A DNA stretch of 64,000 nt from Schizochytrium sp. CCTCC M209059. Lineage: Eukaryota; Sar; Bigyra; Thraustochytrida; Thraustochytriidae. The DNA is taken from contig KN805371.1 of the NCBI GenBank assembly GCA_000818945.1, forward strand, positions 1,240,696 to 1,304,695, given 5' to 3'. The translations under genes and the position numbers were made by a program. The notes beneath the pieces were generated by a model, which worked only from the letters and a program-made list of their open reading frames with translations, made no database searches and had not been told where the DNA came from. This document shows positions 10,050-19,512 of this stretch, in pieces; the stretch's first letter is position 1; the number at the start of each line of letters is the position of its first letter.

Positions 10050-12326
10050 TTACGCAAGATATTTGTAAAAGTTATTTTGCGACTCGTCTCGCTCAAGGTA
10101 CTCGCGATCAATGAGATGCTCGATTCTCCTCTTGACGACACGAGGGGCCGGTGAGAAAAAGTGGAGCTGCGAGAGAACCTCGGCAACGAGCTCCTGGTGC
10201 GAGAGACGCTTGCGCGCTTTCATGATACGAACGATGGCGGCCTCAATGGCGATAGATCGGTCCTCCTGCACGCGTTTCGGATTCGAGGACTCATCGAGAG
10301 AGGCCATGGGGAGACGAAGCTTGCGCATCGGTGACTGGAAAGAAGAGTTGAATTTAAACTTGTCGGTGCGCGAGATTCCCTTTGACTTGGGCTCCTTTTC
10401 GAGGACGCGATGTTTGGCGCACGAAAGAGAGTGCAAGATGCGCTTGGCAACCTCCTCCTCGACGTTAAGGCGCGTCACCATGTCTTGGAAGGAAATGTAC
10501 TCGTCCTCCAGTACGGCGTTGAACTGGAGCAGCGCACAAGCCTGCAAGGTGGTGACTTGAAGGTCATACGTACGCTTAAACTGCGCGCGTACAGAGCAGT
10601 TCCCAAGGGAGTGAACCCACTTGAGGCAACGCTGCGAAGTTTTATTGTCGTAAAAGGCCTGGTAGACGCTTATGCACTTGAGAAGCTCAGGGGGGAGCTC
10701 AATGGGCACCATCTTGTACGATGGCCAGTGGCCCGTCGTGAGGACCTCGACGGTGAACTCGACGCCATCAATTACAACTAGGTCTCCCGGGGCGCTCGCA
10801 GAGAGTTCTGAAGCCTGCGAGGCCTGGACGAGAGCCTCGGGCTTGGTGCGCACTTGCTCCTTGAAGTCTTTCTTGAAGTCATTGCCTGTGAGCAGATCCT
10901 TGACCATGCCCTCCATCTTGGAGGTGAACTGGGCGCCGCAGCGTAGACGCAGCTTGCTAATAATCGAGTGCTCGGCATCGTCCGAGGCTGAGCGATTCAT
11001 GAGCAGGCGCTTGGCGAGCTGGTTTCTGTACACGTCCGCAAAGGTGTCCTTCTCGGATAGATAGCTAAAGAGCTGAACGGTGCGCTCAAGCAGGCTCTCC
11101 ATTTCGGTATCGGAGAGTTTGACGCCACCCGTTTTCAGGATGCGATCGCAAAAATTGGCCAGGAGTTCTGCATTGGAGCGCTTGCCGACATCTTGGTTGA
11201 CGAACGTCTCAAATGCTTCCTTGAGCGCCTTTTGAAAGAAACTGTCGCCCTCGAACTCTTTCTTGACGAGGCTCTGATATTTTTCGTGGAGGTCCAAAAG
11301 ACTTTGCACAAAGGTGGGGTCGTGCGCGTCCTTCTCCTTTTGGGATTGTGCAGAGGCGAGGACCGTCTCTCGCTTCTTGACAATCTCCACGCCTTGCTTC
11401 GTGACATGCTCCTTTACGATCGCAGCAATGGGTTCCAAACCGTTTTCGACCTTTTTGTAGAGCTTGAAGAGTCGGGCGAGGTCCTCGCTCTTGTCGTCGC
11501 GTAGCAACGCACGACATCCGGATCCCTCCTTTTCGAGCAGAGCCATCTCGTGCTGCGCCAGGAGCTCGTCCATGACGACACCCTGGAGTCTTGGTTTGGT
11601 TTGCGCCTCGAGATAGTTATCAACGCGCTCGCCCTCGGTTTCCAGCGCTGCTTCGGCCTTGCGCAAGTACTCGGGGAGGGCGTCCTGTTCAATCCATTCT
11701 TGCGCCTTCTTGCGGTACATTTCGCGCGTATCCGCCAGCAGAGGCTCCTCCAAACTGGCCGTGTACACCTTGAGCTGAGGCATCATCTTGCCAAAGATGT
11801 CGACACATTGCTTGAGAAGGAATCGGTCGACAACCTCGCCGTCGCGCTCCTTGTTAATTTGCGCAAGAATAGCTGCTACAAAGGCCGGCTTGACCTCCTG
11901 AAAGACGATTGTGCGGAAAAGCTTTAGCGAGGCCTCGTGGAGCTCGGGCAGACTGTGGTGTTTCACATGGTACCGGTCCAAGTACATGAAGAAGCGCCGC
12001 ATCCACTTGTCCATGATTTCGTGCTGCTTCCACCGCACCACCAGCTCTTTGAGCAGATACTCGTCGCGCTTCTCACGAAGGACGGGCATCACTGCGCTCT
12101 CCAGGTAGTCCTTGATGCGTTCGCCATGGCGGGTGTAGAGCTCCTGACTAAAGTTGTGCGGGCTCCGTTGCGTGCACATGGTGTAGCACTTGGTGTACAC
12201 ATGGGCATACTCCTTGCGCGTCAGGCTTTCCTGCGGGTTTTCCTGGCTGAGGATGCGAATCAGCTTCTCGATCGATTTGTCGATCTCGGCCCATCCTTCT
12301 TCGAGCTTGATGATCTCATTGTCCAT
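10050..12326 (-). CDS. CUL1: Cullin-1-like scaffold of SCF ubiquitin ligases
   Basis: The protein has 758 residues counting from the ATG at 12326. The open frame extends 14 codons upstream but contains no other ATG. Cullins hold an adaptor at the N-terminus and the RING protein RBX1 at the C-terminus to form ubiquitin ligases. The N-terminal cullin repeats span about 1-340 (YTKCYTMCTQRSPHNFSQEL fits the CUL1 Skp1/F-box contact region). The cullin-homology domain follows (about 380-600, with the block LFSYLSEKDTFADVYRNQLA). The C-terminal winged helix carries the neddylation motif IVRIMKARK, and Lys703 is the expected NEDD8 acceptor. The terminus LIDREYLERD...YKYLA is typical of CUL1 and close paralogues. 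An F-box-like protein is encoded at 15853-17973 and an E1 at 56923-60270. CUL1 is the best call over CUL3/CUL4. Confidence 0.93.
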   Translation of the reverse strand: MDNEIIKLEEGWAEIDKSIEKLIRILSQENPQESLTRKEYAHVYTKCYTMCTQRSPHNFSQELYTRHGERIKDYLESAVMPVLREKRDEYLLKELVVRWKQHEIMDKWMRRFFMYLDRYHVKHHSLPELHEASLKLFRTIVFQEVKPAFVAAILAQINKERDGEVVDRFLLKQCVDIFGKMMPQLKVYTASLEEPLLADTREMYRKKAQEWIEQDALPEYLRKAEAALETEGERVDNYLEAQTKPRLQGVVMDELLAQHEMALLEKEGSGCRALLRDDKSEDLARLFKLYKKVENGLEPIAAIVKEHVTKQGVEIVKKRETVLASAQSQKEKDAHDPTFVQSLLDLHEKYQSLVKKEFEGDSFFQKALKEAFETFVNQDVGKRSNAELLANFCDRILKTGGVKLSDTEMESLLERTVQLFSYLSEKDTFADVYRNQLAKRLLMNRSASDDAEHSIISKLRLRCGAQFTSKMEGMVKDLLTGNDFKKDFKEQVRTKPEALVQASQASELSASAPGDLVVIDGVEFTVEVLTTGHWPSYKMVPIELPPELLKCISVYQAFYDNKTSQRCLKWVHSLGNCSVRAQFKRTYDLQVTTLQACALLQFNAVLEDEYISFQDMVTRLNVEEEVAKRILHSLSCAKHRVLEKEPKSKGISRTDKFKFNSSFQSPMRKLRLPMASLDESSNPKRVQEDRSIAIEAAIVRIMKARKRLSHQELVAEVLSQLHFFSPAPRVVKRRIEHLIDREYLERDESQNNFYKYLA

Positions 12327-12518
12327 CGTTTCTGCTGCTGTCTTCTTCCTTTTCTTTCTTTCTCTCACTCAAACAAGGAGCTCGTTTCGCCTGGAGTTGC
12401 TGCTCGGCTTGACTTGCAAGGGCTTGCTCGCCTCGTCTGGCGTAGATATAAGAGAAGCAAGCGAGCAGAAAGACGCGGGAATCTCAACGCCAAACGACGA
12501 CGCTACAGGGCGACAGAG

Positions 12519-12547
12519 ACGCGACGCGACGCGACGCGACGCGACGC
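12519..12547 (+). repeat. (GCGAC)n pentanucleotide repeat
   Basis: About five to six tandem copies lie some 200 bases upstream of the CUL1 start codon, inside the divergent promoter region. Confidence 0.9.
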
Positions 12548-13624
12548 AAGTCGGCCGCGAGGGCCCTCTCGGGGCCCGCTGGCGCAGCGGACGCGCACCT
12601 CGCGCGAGTCCGGCCCGGCGTGGCGCCGTCCGTCGGGTCAGCCGGGTCTGCTTGTCTGTCTGTCTGGGGGCGCGAACGAAGCTCCGCGACCGACTGACGC
12701 GGGCTCGCCCGCGAGGATGCGCGAGGGCCGGGCACGCGCCGGGACCGGGGCAGGCAGGTGCGCGCGGCGCGGAGGGCGGCGCGAAGGGTCGGTCGGGTCT
12801 GGCCGGCTCCGCGCGCGCGAGCGAGCGAGCGAGCGAGTGAGCGAGGGCCTTCTGCGCGAAGGGCTCGAACTCTCCCTTTGTCGATCTACTCTGCCCTGCT
12901 CTTCGAAAATCTTTTTTTCTATTTGGCCGTGTTGGCCGAGGTGAGGTTTCCCTGTCTCCCACAACACAAACAACCCCTCAAAAAGTAGAGTATAGTATAC
13001 GTATAAATGAATACGTACAATAATATATACCTGTTCCTCCCGTCGCGTTCTCCGCCCACTATTCCCCAAGGAAGCGTTCTGTTCCGCTGACATGATACTT
13101 CCGCCTAGGCCCGTTCCATCCACACGCAGAACACACACGAGCAACTTTTTCAAGCTTTACACTACTAAAGAACAGCCAGAAACGAACACGTGGTTCGGGG
13201 TTGCGCAGCGGCCGCGACAGCCGCCGACGAATCCTAGCGCTCGCGGGGTCGATAACATCGAACCCACTCCACGCGCGCCGCAGCCAACACCGCCAGGCGG
13301 CTGCGTGGCGCTCAGATACGAGACCGGCTGCGGGCGGCGACCGGCGCCCGACAGTTGCCACTAGCAGCAGCAAGCAGCAGCCAAGCAGGGTTTCTCCGTC
13401 TCTTTCTTTCTATCTTTCCCTTCTGCTGGAAGCGGCCGCCGCGGCCGCGCGCCTCCCTCCCTCCCTCCCTCGCGCCCGCGCGACGCGGCGCAGCGCAGCG
13501 CGACGCGGCGCAGCCTGGCAGAGCGCGGCAGCCGCCGGGCGGAGCGGCGGCGAAGAGAGGCGAGGAGGCCGGTCGATTCGCCCCCAAGATAACGCGAGAA
13601 AAGAGAGTTGGAGAGGCGAAGCAA

Positions 13625-13626
13625 AG

Positions 13627-13657
<31 letters not shown>

Positions 13658-13664
13658 AAAAAAG
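13625..13664 (+). repeat. (GAAA)n microsatellite
   Basis: A purine-only tetranucleotide run of about nine copies ends in an A tract, about 330 bases upstream of the ERD2-like start codon. Confidence 0.9.
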
Positions 13665-13995
13665 AGCCCGAGCGAGAGGGACGAGGAGAGCGACGCGGAG
13701 AGCGCCGAGAGCGGGCGCGACAGCGGCGGCCAGGCTGGCGCGGCGGCAGAGCTGCAACGAACGATCGATCGGTCGCGCGGAGCACGAGCAGGGCGGAGCG
13801 CGCGAGCTGCGACGGGCAGGGCACGAAGGCCGAGCGGAGCGGGCAGAGCGCGATAACGGCGGAGCGGGCGAGGCAGCGGGGCTGCGCGCGGGAGAAGGAG
13901 ACCCTGCGAGACGGCTGCGCGGAGACGGGCGGCGAGCGCGGCGCGGGCGGAGCGGCGCCGGAGGGCACGGGCAGGGGAGGCGGAGACGAGCGACC

Positions 13996-14883
13996 ATGGG
14001 GACGCGCGAGTTCGTGGAGACCATGCAGAATCCGGTGAAGCGCAAGGAGTGGGTGAACAAGAACCGCCTCAATATCATCATGTATCTTACCGGGTTTGCC
14101 ACGATCCTCTTCGTGTACCACCTCTTGAGCGACGGAGACTTTAGCTTCCTGCTCACGCTAGGTGCGCTGACGCGCATGTTCGGCTTTGTGGTTCTTTTGG
14201 TCAAGTTCCGCAGCGAGAGGTCGTGCGCTGGTGTCTCGCTCAAGACGTTGGAGCTGTACGCGCTCGTCTTTCTGGCGCGACTTAGCTCTATCCTCTTTTA
14301 CGAGGGCTACCTCCCCTACGACAAGTCCGGCGACTGGCTGTACCAGGCCGTCGAGATCGCCTCGCTGCTCATCGTCGGGCTCCTCATCTTTATCACGGTC
14401 GTCACGTACAAGAACACCTATAACGCATCAGAAGATGGCTTCGGCAAGATCAAGAACATTCCAGCTCAGGCGGGCTTCATTGTGCTCATTATCCCGTGCT
14501 TCATCTTGGCTGTTCTGCTTCACCCTTCTTTGAACCGTAACGTCTTCACCGACATTGCGTGGACCTTTGCTCTGTATCTCGAGGTCGTGGCGATTTTGCC
14601 ACAGTTCTACATGCTGCAAAAGGCCAACCGAGCCGTCGAGCCTTGGGTTTCACACTTTGTCTTTTCCATTGGCCTCTCGCGTCTGTTTCTCACCGTCTTT
14701 TGGGCTAGCTCGTACCATGAGCTGACGGACAAACATTCCATTGGCATCACTGGTGGCTGGGTTGGTCTTTTTGTCCTCTTTGCGCAGCTTTTGCACATTC
14801 TCGTCATGGGCGAGTTTTGCTTTCTCTACCTCAAGTCTGCGGTGCAGCAGAACCCCTTGGTTCTCCCGGGTCTCCAGGTGTAA
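13996..14883 (+). CDS. ER lumen protein retaining receptor-like protein (ERD2/KDELR family)
   Basis: The protein has 295 residues from the ATG at 13996 (GCGACCATGG). The frame stays open upstream only because the leader is GC-rich and stop-free. ERD2 receptors bind C-terminal HDEL/KDEL signals in the Golgi and return proteins to the ER. About seven hydrophobic segments span residues 25-285. The family block TLELYALVFLARLSSIL is at about 88-104, and LEVVAILPQFYMLQKAN at about 195-211 is close to the canonical LE.VAILPQL.ML. Classic receptors have about 212 residues. This one has a roughly 50-residue N-terminal extension and a longer C-terminus, which resembles the longer ERD2-like paralogues of plants and protists. 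It may therefore be ERD2-like rather than the main retrieval receptor. Confidence 0.88.
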   Translation: MGTREFVETMQNPVKRKEWVNKNRLNIIMYLTGFATILFVYHLLSDGDFSFLLTLGALTRMFGFVVLLVKFRSERSCAGVSLKTLELYALVFLARLSSILFYEGYLPYDKSGDWLYQAVEIASLLIVGLLIFITVVTYKNTYNASEDGFGKIKNIPAQAGFIVLIIPCFILAVLLHPSLNRNVFTDIAWTFALYLEVVAILPQFYMLQKANRAVEPWVSHFVFSIGLSRLFLTVFWASSYHELTDKHSIGITGGWVGLFVLFAQLLHILVMGEFCFLYLKSAVQQNPLVLPGLQV

Positions 14884-15014
14884 AAGTCCCTTCTGCGCAA
14901 TTGAACAGATGACAGGGACAAAGACCAGGAGCAGGCCCTCGTATCGCGGGTCAGAAGATGGATGAGTTGACTGACTGATTGGTTGATTGATTCGTTGATT
15001 GACTGAGTTCTCGA

Positions 15015-15015
15015 C

Positions 15016-15067
<52 letters not shown>
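15015..15067 (+). repeat. (GATT)n microsatellite
   Basis: About thirteen perfect copies, preceded by a degenerate stretch from about 14965. Confidence 0.95.
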
Positions 15068-15518
15068 CTATCTGCAAGAGCAGTCCCGACCGTGAATAGT
15101 AGACGGGCGCTGGCTGACTTGGTCGGTGAAAGATGGGGTCATCTTTCGCGCCTTTCCATATCTGCTGACCTCCGACAGGCGCGTACTTCTACCTTCTACG
15201 GTCTGGCACTGGCAGGTGCTTGTTCAGACTATCGATCTTAGAAGCCCCGTCAAAGAGACATGACAGAGGCCTCTTTCTACAAGAACGCAGCGTTCTCGGG
15301 CAAAATCTTGCCAAGCATTCTCCTTTTTTTCTTGTTATTAGTGCGCAAGAAAAGAGGCAAGGTAGCTCTCGCTCCAACAAGGCTTCCCTCCAGTCAACTT
15401 TTTGTTGGATGAAAGTCCACACGTTTTCTCTTTAAAAAAAAATCATGCTCACAAAAAACAATCTTTTCTTTCACTTTATTTCCTTTGGAAGATCTTCTTT
15501 GTTTGCGCGTGCGTGCAA

Positions 15519-15520
<2 letters not shown>

Positions 15521-15564
<44 letters not shown>
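15521..15564 (+). repeat. (GT)n microsatellite
   Basis: About twenty dinucleotide copies with one interruption near the 5' end. Confidence 0.95.
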
Positions 15565-15565
<1 letters not shown>

Positions 15566-15852
15566 AAACAAGCAAATCAAAGGTGAAACTGCTTTTTCGA
15601 TTCCTCTTCTGAATATGCTTTTTTTTTTTTTAAGTTCTTCGTCTTTTGATTCTTCGTCTTTTGATAATTCTTTATTTTTTTCTTCCTGATTATCCTTCTT
15701 CCTGATTATCCTTCTTCCTAAATATCCTTCTTCCGATTCTTCTTCTTCTTCTACATCAGCAGCAACAACAACCAACCCCTGGTGCTGCGAGCCAAACTAA
15801 AAGTTAAAAGGGGTTTTCAGATTCAAATAAAGTAAGTTACACCATAATTCCA

Positions 15853-17973
15853 CTACAAATCCACTTTCAAGCTTTGCTTCTCGTACTCGAGGATCTCGAG
15901 ACGTTTTTGCTCGAGCAAGTCGGCAAGCTCACGCAAAGCAAGAGCATTCAAAACCTTGAGAAGTCGTTGATTTTCGTCATCAAAGATGCGCCGCTCAAAA
16001 TCGTCTGCTTGACCGTCCGAAGAACGACCAAGGTCTCGGAACGCGGCACGTGTGAGCGCAGGCACAAGCCTATGCGTGAGCTCAATACGCTTAGTTATCG
16101 GCGCGATCGAGCATCCCTGGGACGATGTCGCAAGACCATGCCGAGCATTCTCCTTTGTTAGAGTATGATGGATGTACCGGCGAAGTGCTCGTTGATGAAT
16201 TTTTGAGCGGTCGTTCGCAAATAATGCCGCTTCTTCCGGTGTCTTCTCAAGAGCAGCAAAGAAAATATCGCACAGCTCATCGAAGAACCAGCCCTCCTCT
16301 TTGGCCTCTACCTCATCTGGTGAGCTGGGCAAACCTTCGCTTTCTCGCGCGGTGGCCCCCGACGGCTCGAGCCAGCGCTGGTCGATAAAGTAGTCCAAGT
16401 ACTCATCAATGCGCGACTCAACCATGCCAAAAGCGAGATCTACTGGGGTGAGGTCCTCAGTTCGCCCCGTTGGCAAGTCCAGGCGTAAGCAACTCCCCAT
16501 GAGGGATTCATACGAATCATGAAAAATGTTGTGATCCGGGGTGCACGTGCGAATGAGGTCTTCTAGCTTTGCAAGCACCTTTGTCTTCAAATAGTCTTCC
16601 GAAAGAAAGCGTTCGCGGCAGCGCGAAGTCATGCTGAGTTTGACCAGCGCAACACTAAGTTGTGGCAAGTTGCGCCCAAAGAAAATCTCAATATCGGCAT
16701 CTTCGAGCTTCGTGTCCGTCATGCTAGCAATTGCGAGGATGCCCCTCCGACTCTCCCACGAGTTATCCGAAGGGACGACGAGCTCGAATCCCTTAAATGT
16801 GTCGCCACGCGAAAATGCCAGTTTCCTGGAAATCAGGTTGCGAATTTCCGTGCAAACTCTGCTATGCTCCTTCTCTGTCGCTGCTTCGATTTTGGCGAAA
16901 TAAGGGCGACACGCCGCGATAACGTCTCCGTGGTATACGCCTGCTGTTGTTGCGCAGCGCTCATCGACGCTTGACGCATCGCCATAGAATTGCAAAGCCT
17001 GGAGGCGCGCTTCTTCCTCGGCTGCGCTCTCAAGGCGTTGTCGTGCCGCTTCGAGAAGCCCTTCGCCTGCCTCCATGCCCTCGATCAGCGAGGAAATCAC
17101 CCTCTTAATGAACTCACGTTTGGAGAGAAGTACTTTGAGTCGCGAATACTTGGCGCGGAACACGCGTTCATGCTCCATGGCTTTTTCTTGCGCGTCGGGC
17201 TCGTTGTTAAGCAGTGCCATTGCCACGGCAGGGCATGTGGCGTAGTGCGAGTGGTGCTGGCGGACCTTTGCCACTATGTTGTCCAACGCCTCTTCGGAAG
17301 GACTTTGCTCGCCAAGTGCAATCACTTGGGCCACGGTCTCACAAAGATACTGGACCATGGAACGAACAAAGAAGGTCTCATTGTAGGCCAGCTGCGAACG
17401 AATCCATGCATTTTCTTCCTCACAAAAACCTTCATCACTGACACGAAGATGTCGCTGTATGATTGCGTTCCACCGCTTGCTGACCACCCCTGCTCGTCCA
17501 AGATCCCGATAATCGAGATACTGCATGACTTTCATCAGACCGAGCCGAAATAGGATTTCACGCTGAGGGAGGAGTCGGTCTTGAATCGCATCTTGATTTA
17601 TCTGCATCTGCCTCTTGCGGCGCGTCATGGTATAAGTCTCTCTCGTTTTAGTAATTATACCATGTGTGAGCCTTCGTGCCGTCAATGTTCTTCTTGAGCT
17701 CAAAGTTGGTATGGATAGTCTTGTCCTCCGGGTTTGGTGAGGTAGATTGGTACTTCTTGAGACTTGGTGTTGATCGACCTTGATGAGAGAGCGCATTCGC
17801 TGAGTCTTGTGTGTTTTCTCATTCTCTACTGTGTCATTGAAATCATGCTTTTGTTCCGCGAATGATTTCGCATAACTTTGACGAAGTGACCATCGCCCAG
17901 TTTTCGCGCGCGCGGAGCTTGATGATGTTGCATAGACTGTCGAACGGCGGTCGAGACTCGCAGCGCCGCCCAT
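15853..17973 (-). CDS. Large F-box-like protein, otherwise unknown
   Basis: The frame encodes 706 residues from the ATG at 17973. An internal ATG at 17628 (residue 116, MTRRKRQMQINQ) would give 591 residues. The first 115 residues are basic, Ser/Thr/Arg-rich and may be leader rather than protein. Just after residue 130 is an F-box-like helix pattern (LMKVMQYLDYRDLGRAGVVS followed by KRW). This is the Skp1-binding fold of SCF substrate receptors. The remaining roughly 520 residues are largely helical, with coiled-coil-prone parts near 290-330 and 670-700, and match no repeat family I recognise. If the F-box is functional, the protein would recruit a substrate to the CUL1 scaffold encoded nearby. 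That link is inference. Confidence 0.75.
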   Translation of the reverse strand: MGGAASLDRRSTVYATSSSSARAKTGRWSLRQSYAKSFAEQKHDFNDTVENEKTHKTQRMRSLIKVDQHQVSRSTNLPHQTRRTRLSIPTLSSRRTLTARRLTHGIITKTRETYTMTRRKRQMQINQDAIQDRLLPQREILFRLGLMKVMQYLDYRDLGRAGVVSKRWNAIIQRHLRVSDEGFCEEENAWIRSQLAYNETFFVRSMVQYLCETVAQVIALGEQSPSEEALDNIVAKVRQHHSHYATCPAVAMALLNNEPDAQEKAMEHERVFRAKYSRLKVLLSKREFIKRVISSLIEGMEAGEGLLEAARQRLESAAEEEARLQALQFYGDASSVDERCATTAGVYHGDVIAACRPYFAKIEAATEKEHSRVCTEIRNLISRKLAFSRGDTFKGFELVVPSDNSWESRRGILAIASMTDTKLEDADIEIFFGRNLPQLSVALVKLSMTSRCRERFLSEDYLKTKVLAKLEDLIRTCTPDHNIFHDSYESLMGSCLRLDLPTGRTEDLTPVDLAFGMVESRIDEYLDYFIDQRWLEPSGATARESEGLPSSPDEVEAKEEGWFFDELCDIFFAALEKTPEEAALFANDRSKIHQRALRRYIHHTLTKENARHGLATSSQGCSIAPITKRIELTHRLVPALTRAAFRDLGRSSDGQADDFERRIFDDENQRLLKVLNALALRELADLLEQKRLEILEYEKQSLKVDL

Positions 17974-18679
17974 GACGACTGGCTTTTCGGCTGGCTGTCC
18001 AGCGCGCCAGCCGGCTTGCCACGGGTGTTTGGTCGGCCAGCGTCTGTCTACAAGTGATCTATCTGCAAACTGTCAAAACGATGCTTCGCGCAAATGCGCT
18101 CAAGCCCCGGCGCGCGTTTTCCGCGCGTAAACCGACAACTGCGACCACCCTCGCGGCGCCGCGTAGCGAACGTATGTGCTGTGTCTTGTGGAGCCTGGCC
18201 TTCCCCACCGGCCGACTGCAGAGACTGTGCATGGATGAACTCCCGAAAATCGTACGACAAGAGCACGTGAATACTAGGTATCAAAGATAGATCCGTTGAC
18301 GAATGGCAATGCCATGCCATGGTGCTATCGCAGTGCCATCCGTGTGTTGGCGGTCTTAAGGCCACTCGGACGAATGAAACGAGTTGGTCTCTCCCTTCAT
18401 TTTCACAGATTTTGCAACCTGGCAGAGCGCTTGGCGTCTCGCTCTCTTATAGCCAGCCTGTTGTCGCATCGTCGAGCTCGAGCTTGCTTGTTTGTACCTA
18501 ATTTGTTGTTTAGAGTCATTTCTTGCGCACAGCTGAGCTGCACACAAGACGTAGTACACGGAGCAGAGCAAGAGGCAAGACGTCGTGATCGAAGGCGACA
18601 AAAGACTCGAGCGACTCACGAGTAACGTGGCGCGCAACGCGACGTTGTTGAAACCGGACAGACTCCACTTTTCCAAATA
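17974..18679. promoter_or_regulatory. Divergent upstream region of the F-box-like and CFAP141-like genes
   Basis: This 0.7 kb segment lies between two divergent starts. It shows no long simple repeat. Short frames here are not convincing. Confidence 0.4.
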
Positions 18680-19018
18680 ATGAGTTCGAGCACGCGACGA
18701 CCCCGCGTGCGCAAGGCAGATGACAATGTGCGCGAGCTCGTCAAGAAAGAGATGGCAGTAGCTCGTGCCATGGACGATCTCCGCGATCGAAAGTCTGCAG
18801 AGGCTCGTGCACATTGGGAAACAAAGCACCAACAGTCGACGAATCGCGAGGCAGATGTGAGGCTTGAGGCGGCATGTGAGGAAGAACTTCGCTTTGAAAG
18901 CGAGAACCTCGTTCGTGCGCGTCGCGCTCGGCTCAAAGCGCTTTTGCAATCCGAAGACGAAGCTCTCGAAGAGGAATTGGCAAACCGAGGATTGGCTCGC
19001 TATAAAGCAGCGCATTAA
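18680..19018 (+). CDS. Small coiled-coil protein, CFAP141-like
   Basis: The frame encodes 112 residues, highly charged and almost wholly helical. The N-terminus is basic (STRRPRVRKADDN), and a long helix with heptad spacing follows. The C-terminal part ARRARLKALLQSEDEALEEE then LANRGLARYK has the R-A-x-L-x-x-L...E-L-x-x-x-G-L-A pattern of the CFAP141/C1orf189 family of axonemal microtubule inner proteins. The length fits that family (about 100 residues). The start is the first in-frame ATG (AATAATGAGT). It converges on DNAAF5, another motile-cilium gene, which supports the call. The assignment rests on a short pattern and could be wrong. Confidence 0.55.
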   Translation: MSSSTRRPRVRKADDNVRELVKKEMAVARAMDDLRDRKSAEARAHWETKHQQSTNREADVRLEAACEEELRFESENLVRARRARLKALLQSEDEALEEELANRGLARYKAAH

Positions 19019-19512
19019 GAAAAAGTCTCTTGCAATATTCTTCATTTAGAAAAAACAAACTTGTAGCTCAAGCTCGCTCGCAAGAAAGCTATCGATGGGA
19101 TGGAGATGAACTGTACGGTATGGGGAAGAAGGCCACGCTCGCATATTTTCCAACGTGAGACTGAATTCGAAACGCATGGATAGTTTCGGTCGCGAGAGAA
19201 GTGCGTCTCGAGTAGAGGGGGAAATAGTACCGTATTCTACCGCATGTGCTTTCGGATCGCGCACGAGCGGGCCGCCTCTTATTTTCAATCGAACTCCGAT
19301 CTCGCACAGTGCAAGCATGCTCCAAGGTTTGTTCCTTCCAAAATCAATCGAAAATTAATTTCTTTTGCTTTGGGGATGGGGAGGCGAAATCGTTATCTTT
19401 CCTTGATTTTTCGAGCACACGATGCCTGCGGATACCCAAACAAAGCTCATGCTATACGACTGACCTTTTTAGAATATCGAAAAAAGAAGAAAAAAAGACG
19501 AATTCTTTTGCT
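19019..19512. other. Convergent 3' region between the CFAP141-like gene and DNAAF5
   Basis: AT-richer sequence with an A-rich run near 19480-19500. No gene is recognised. The open plus-strand frame across this region and into DNAAF5 is an antisense shadow. Confidence 0.45.

Larger units (their letters stand above)
12327..13995. promoter_or_regulatory. Divergent upstream region of CUL1 and the ERD2-like gene
   Basis: This 1.7 kb GC-rich segment lies between two divergent start codons. It holds (GCGAC)n at 12519-12547, a (CTGT)n run at 12654-12666 (GACA on the CUL1 sense strand), (GCGA)n at 12817-12845 and (GAAA)n at 13625-13664. The long open frames through it on both strands come from GC richness and contain no convincing domain. 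No TATA-like element is certain. Confidence 0.6.
14884..15852. other. Convergent intergenic region rich in simple repeats
   Basis: The segment lies between the 3' ends of the ERD2-like and F-box-like genes. It contains (GATT)n, (GT)n and a pyrimidine-rich stretch with three imperfect copies of a TATCCTTCTTCCTGAT-like unit near 15685-15735. No gene is recognised. Confidence 0.6.

Noticed and set aside
13201..13995. In-frame N-terminal extension of the ERD2-like protein
   Set aside because: It is Arg/Ala low complexity from GC-rich leader sequence, and the ATG at 13996 has good context and matches the family start region.
13312..14243. Minus-strand frames of 270-280 codons
   Set aside because: They are antisense to the ERD2-like gene and its GC-rich leader, with Arg/Ser-rich low complexity.
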